In this document: in pieces, positions 60,522-64,000 of the stretch
How positions within the stretch are numbered: the first letter of the stretch is position 1
Layout of the letters: the number at the start of each line of letters is the position of its first letter
Assembly: GCA_000237975.1 (NCBI GenBank)
Contig: CP003179.1
Coordinates: 3,130,270 to 3,194,269, forward strand
Length of the DNA: 64,000 bases
Direction of reading: 5' to 3'
DNA from: Sulfobacillus acidophilus DSM 10332
GTDB taxonomy: Bacteria; Bacillota; Sulfobacillia; Sulfobacillales; Sulfobacillaceae
Made by a program: the position numbers and the translations under genes
Notes under the pieces: model-generated
What the model saw: the letters and a program-made list of their open reading frames with translations, nothing else
What the model was told of the DNA's origin: nothing
The model's database searches: none

Positions 60522-61679
60522 TCACCACGCCCAGAGCGCGTGAATTAATTGGTCCAGATCGTCTACGGTATTAAATACCGCCCACGAAATCCGAATACCC
60601 TGCCGTCGCGGTTCGCCCTTGACCACGATGCGCGAGCGCAGCAAAATGTCCGCCAGCCCCGAGCCGAACGATTGGCTTTGGACCGTCATGAGGGCGGTTT
60701 GACGAAGCTCGGACGAGGGCGGCTTGTCGAGCCGTAAATCGGGAAACGCCTCCAGCCGCGCCTGGGCTTCTTCCGCCAATGACCGCTGATATAGGGCGTG
60801 ATGTAAAAATCCCTCTTCTTCAAAGTAATCCCACATAATGGACCAGGCGGTAATCCGGGGCCACGGACGCGTACCGTATTCCCAATCCGCCCCGGTCATG
60901 GTATAGACATCGAAAGGGCCATTGGCTAAGGATTCCACCTCCGCTTGAACCCGTTCCAACGGCCAACGTGTGGTCAGATCGATTTGGCGATCCTGGCGAA
61001 CCCAAAGCCCGGCCCACCCCGCCGGCGCCAACATCCATTTATGTCCGCAAAAGACGTAGAAGTCGGCACCGACAGCGGCCGGATCCACCATAATGTTGCC
61101 GAGGGCTTGAGCCCCGTCCACCAGCAATCGGCACTGAGGCCAGGCTTGTATCACTTCCGCGATGGACCCTATCGGCAATTCCCAACCCGTTAAATAGGAC
61201 ACATGGCTGACGACCACCAGGCGAGTTTTTTCGGAAAGGGCTTGCCGGATTTGATTAACGACCCCCGTCGGCGCATCGACGTCGACTACCCGAATTTTGA
61301 GGTCAAAGCGCCGCATGACGGACGATAAGGCCTGAACGACCGCCCCGTGTTCATGATTGGTCGTAATGACTTCGTCCCCCGGCTGAAAGGCAATGCCCCA
61401 AAAAACGCGAAGTAAGGCCGTACTGTTATTTTCGGTCAGGGCGACGACACCGCCCGGCATGGCGCGTTCAATGCGTTCCGCAAATTGGCGAATACGGCTT
61501 CGTGCTTCCAGATACGATTGCGGCTGTCCCGGACCCGATTCAATCCATTCCAGTTCCCGGGCGGTGGCTGCGGCCAGCGCCGTCCCCGGCGTCGGGCCAA
61601 GGGTTCCCACATTTAAATAGGTCCGATTCATGGCGGCGGGAATTAACAATTTGAGATCATGACCATACACGCCTCTCAC
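60522..61679 (-). CDS. class V aminotransferase
   Basis: A 385-residue PLP enzyme. The Schiff-base lysine is K214 (VFCGHKWMLAPAGWAG), the ring-pairing aspartate is D188 (LLVDGAQALG), and LTENNSTALLRVFWG binds phosphate. This group contains cysteine desulfurases, isopenicillin-N epimerase-like proteins and others; the absence of a cysteine loop near the C-terminus argues against NifS/IscS. The start is uncertain: GTG at 61679 or GTG at 61670, the latter with GGGGGTGAG ahead. It precedes the ligase-like gene by 14 bases, hinting at a shared amino acid or acyl substrate. Confidence 0.82.
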   Translation of the reverse strand: MRGVYGHDLKLLIPAAMNRTYLNVGTLGPTPGTALAAATARELEWIESGPGQPQSYLEARSRIRQFAERIERAMPGGVVALTENNSTALLRVFWGIAFQPGDEVITTNHEHGAVVQALSSVMRRFDLKIRVVDVDAPTGVVNQIRQALSEKTRLVVVSHVSYLTGWELPIGSIAEVIQAWPQCRLLVDGAQALGNIMVDPAAVGADFYVFCGHKWMLAPAGWAGLWVRQDRQIDLTTRWPLERVQAEVESLANGPFDVYTMTGADWEYGTRPWPRITAWSIMWDYFEEEGFLHHALYQRSLAEEAQARLEAFPDLRLDKPPSSELRQTALMTVQSQSFGSGLADILLRSRIVVKGEPRRQGIRISWAVFNTVDDLDQLIHALWAW

Positions 61680-61759
61680 CCCCGGCGGCCTTTCCGCCTC
61701 ACGGATGAGAAACCATTCGTCATGAATGCGATTAAAACCTGCTCATGGAAAAAGTTTTT

Positions 61760-62944
61760 CTAATGAATCCGCGTCGGCAACAAATCAATGGCATTGGCAA
61801 TCGCCAACCCGGCGGCTCCCATGGCCACCGCCCGATGATGAGATACCTCAACCGTCATCGATTTATTGCGATCCATCGCCCGATGCCGCATCACGCGGGA
61901 AATTTCCGGCAAAATCCATTCGCGGGCTTGAGCAATGGTTCCTCCTAGAAATATGCGTTCAGGATTAAATAAATTAGCCAAATTGGCCATCCCGATCCCG
62001 AGGTACTCGCCAAGGGTGCGCCACGCCGCCTGATAGATGGGGTTGCCCCGGTTGGCTTCACCGAGTGCATGCTTCACAAAGTCCGGCATAAACGGATCGG
62101 CTTGGCCTTCCCCCTGCTCCCGTACATAGCGGGCCAGTGCTTGCTCCGAAGCGTATTGCTCCCAACACCCGTAATTGCCGCACGAACACAGGAGCCCGAC
62201 CGTCGAAATGGTCGTATGCCCCGCCTCGCCGGCTATCCCGTGATGACCGCGATATAATTGTCCATCCACGATAATTCCTGCGCCGACGCCTATCCCGGCA
62301 TTAATAAACAGCATATTCGGAATCGATTGGGCCAAATATTCCGACCAGGCCCCACAATTGGCATCGTTATCAATCACCACCGGATACGGACGCACCTGTT
62401 TCAGCGCCTGCACAATCGGCCAATCGTGAATATCCAGGTTCGGCAGGTAGACAACCTGCCCGGTTTGGTAGTTTACCAACCCCGGCAGGGCAATCCCCAC
62501 GCCAAAAATGCCGTAAGGACTCTCCGGAAGAGCCTGACGCGCTCGATCAACGGCATCCACCAACCGCTCCAATAAAACGGATTCCCGCATCGGTTGTAAA
62601 GTCGGATCCAAATCCGCCCGGTGTTCATAAATTACACGACGGGTCGCATCCGTCATCACCGTATAGAGATGGGAAATCTGCACATCAATACCAATGGCAT
62701 AGCCCGCCCGTTCGTTAAACCGGAGAAGAATCGGACGTCGTCCTCCTCGCGAATCCCCGGGCCCGATTTCCCGCACCCACTCCTGCGCAATCAGCTCATC
62801 GACCACCGAAGACACGGTCGCCCGATTCAATCCCGTCGCTTGGGAAATCGCCACCCGCGACGTCTGGTCATGTTGGTAGATATAGCGCAGCACCGTGCGT
62901 TTATTAAAGGTCCGCATCAAACTGGCATCGACCGAGGTATACAT
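61760..62944 (-). CDS. ROK family transcriptional regulator
   Basis: A 394-residue regulator with an N-terminal winged helix (NKRTVLRYIYQHDQTSRVAI, then LNRATVSSVVDELI) and a ROK domain: GIDVQISH, GVGIALPGLV, VVIDNDANCGAWSE, and the zinc site LCSCGNYGCWEQYAS. It resembles XylR/NagC, which repress sugar uptake genes until a sugar binds. ATG 62944 (GGAG ahead) is chosen because the promoter at 62972-62999 excludes longer readings. It is divergent from a sugar-binding lipoprotein gene, its probable target. Confidence 0.92.
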   Translation of the reverse strand: MYTSVDASLMRTFNKRTVLRYIYQHDQTSRVAISQATGLNRATVSSVVDELIAQEWVREIGPGDSRGGRRPILLRFNERAGYAIGIDVQISHLYTVMTDATRRVIYEHRADLDPTLQPMRESVLLERLVDAVDRARQALPESPYGIFGVGIALPGLVNYQTGQVVYLPNLDIHDWPIVQALKQVRPYPVVIDNDANCGAWSEYLAQSIPNMLFINAGIGVGAGIIVDGQLYRGHHGIAGEAGHTTISTVGLLCSCGNYGCWEQYASEQALARYVREQGEGQADPFMPDFVKHALGEANRGNPIYQAAWRTLGEYLGIGMANLANLFNPERIFLGGTIAQAREWILPEISRVMRHRAMDRNKSMTVEVSHHRAVAMGAAGLAIANAIDLLPTRIH

Positions 62945-62971
62945 GGCTATCTCCATCTCTTTTAGGGATGT

Positions 62972-62999
62972 CTTATCAAGAATCACGAAGCATTTGCAA
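62972..62999 (-). promoter_or_regulatory. putative promoter of the ROK regulator gene
   Basis: On the minus strand TTGCAA (62994-62999) and GATAAG (62972-62977) are 16 bases apart. A TTAGTTT half-site like that of XylR operators lies just beyond, near 63010-63020, without a clear second half. Confidence 0.4.
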
Positions 63000-63180
63000 G
63001 TCTTTTGTTTTTAGTTTATCATGCATACGAAGTTGGGTATTGTCCTTGGTGACAAAATCCAAATGGAGATTATTTCCGATATTTTTTGCTAATTTTTTCA
63101 CCACATTGTTTGTTTGACATCCTATGTATCTTGGTGGTCCATGCGCCACCAAAACTTCTGAGATAGCGAGGGAGTTATTG

Positions 63181-64000
63181 ATGGGTATTCGGAAGCACGT
63201 TGCCTTAGGTCTCGTCTCGGCGTTGGCGTTAGGCGCTTTGGCCGGTTGTGGCAGCACCTCGTCCACCTCGTCCGCCTCATCCGGTGCCGCTCAATCCAGC
63301 GGCAACCAGCAACTGCAAATTTTCAGCTGGTGGACGGGTGTGGCCAGCAGCAAAGCCCTAAAAGCATTAATTGGGGTATTCAACCAAGAGTACCCGCACA
63401 TTCAGGTCATTAACGAAGCGGTTGCGGGCGGCGCCGGCTCCAATGCCAAAGCCGTTTTAGCCAGTCGAATGGAAGCCGGGAATCCGCCGGGAACGTTCCA
63501 AGTGCACGCCGGCAACGGATCGCTTCTCTCTTGGATTCAAGCCGGCGATATGGCCCCGTTGAATTCTCTTTATCAAAGCCAAGGATGGTATCACGATTTT
63601 CCGAAGAGTCTTCTGAATATGTTGACCGTCAACGGCAAAATTTACGCGGTGCCGGTCGATATGCAGCGGGCCAACGTCCTATGGTACAACCCGAAAATCT
63701 TTAACCAATATCACTTAACCCCACCAACCACCTTCAATCAATTTTTTGCCGACGCCGCCGTATTACAGTCCCATGGAATCACCCCGTTAGCGTTAGCCAA
63801 CCATGGCAACTGGGAAACCACGCTCCTTTATTCCGACGTCCTTTTGGGCACGGTCGGTCCGAAAGAATACACCGCCCTTTTAGACGGCAAAGCGTCTTGG
63901 AATTCCCCCGGGGTTGTGACCGCCACCAATACCTTTTTACACATGATGCAATACACCAATTCCGATTATGAAGCGCTCCACTGGCAACAAGCCGATCAAA
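63181..64000 (+). CDS. sugar ABC transporter substrate-binding lipoprotein (5' part)
   Basis: The gene runs off the window after 273 codons. The lipoprotein signal ends LGALAGC (C23), followed by a serine/threonine linker. The mature part is SBP family 1: LQIFSWWTGVASSKALKALI, GNPPGTFQVHAGNG, VNGKIYAVPVDMQRANVLWY and HGITPLALA. It should bind an oligosaccharide or monosaccharide for a downstream permease pair. GGGAG lies about seven bases before the ATG. The divergent ROK protein probably controls it. Confidence 0.9.
   Translation, partial: MGIRKHVALGLVSALALGALAGCGSTSSTSSASSGAAQSSGNQQLQIFSWWTGVASSKALKALIGVFNQEYPHIQVINEAVAGGAGSNAKAVLASRMEAGNPPGTFQVHAGNGSLLSWIQAGDMAPLNSLYQSQGWYHDFPKSLLNMLTVNGKIYAVPVDMQRANVLWYNPKIFNQYHLTPPTTFNQFFADAAVLQSHGITPLALANHGNWETTLLYSDVLLGTVGPKEYTALLDGKASWNSPGVVTATNTFLHMMQYTNSDYEALHWQQADQ

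Overview
This 64 kb window looks like chromosome from a moderately GC-rich, spore-former-type Gram-positive bacterium. The best guess is a Sulfobacillus-like acidophile. That rests on strong AGGAGG ribosome sites, frequent GTG/TTG starts, a Bacillus schlegelii-type 7Fe ferredoxin, a bacterial XPB helicase, cytoplasmic chemoreceptors, CheC, and several sulfur-handling protein folds (DsrE, tandem rhodanese). The taxon is inferred from gene content and not proven. No rRNA, tRNA, CRISPR array, transposase or phage gene was seen.

Layout. 1-2.5 kb: the tail of a 2-oxoacid:ferredoxin oxidoreductase beta subunit, then DsrE, free methionine sulfoxide reductase, ferredoxin and an IclR regulator on the minus strand. 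2.8-5.4 kb: a PAS/GGDEF diguanylate cyclase behind a palindromic promoter. 5.4-10.5 kb: a GntR regulator leading an oligopeptide/nickel-type ABC operon that ends in a NIF3-like gene and has no ATPase gene. 10.7-14.9 kb: a globin-coupled chemoreceptor and a PAS-GGDEF-globin-EAL protein. 15-20 kb: a zinc-ribbon membrane protein, an XPB helicase with a coupled partner, and a stand-alone EAL protein. 20-26 kb: a long minus-strand operon (HIT, nitronate monooxygenase, guanylate kinase, glycosyltransferase, small protein, thiolase, rhodanese) behind a structured leader.

26-42 kb is an aromatic catabolism island. A compact 4-hydroxyphenylacetate meta-cleavage operon (DapA-like aldolase, hpaG, hpaE, hpaB, hpaD, flavin reductase; minus strand) lies between two complete branched-chain-amino-acid-type (Liv) ABC transporters. 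One runs on the plus strand and carries a frameshift in its binding protein. The other lies just upstream on the minus strand. The upstream transporter promoter and the hpa promoter share a similar AT-rich motif, which suggests common regulation.

42-48 kb holds UPF0180, a spherulin-4-like lipoprotein, ArsB, a DUF2249 protein, an O-antigen-polymerase/thioesterase reading-frame fusion, methylglyoxal synthase and a two-subunit MaoC-type dehydratase pair. 48-58 kb is a chemotaxis operon (cheW, cheA, cheY, degenerate HD-GYP, cheC, cheB, cheR, fliN), with a soluble receptor divergent from it. Its CheA carries a complete CheV-like module at the C-terminus. 58-64 kb has a probable 29-residue microprotein gene with its own terminator, unknown proteins, a PaaK-like ligase homologue with a class V aminotransferase, and a ROK regulator divergent from a sugar-binding lipoprotein that runs off the window.

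The most unusual items are the CheA-CheV fusion, the XPB/partner pair sharing a domain, the polymerase-thioesterase fusion, the microprotein, the frameshifted LivK and the shared motif in the aromatic island.
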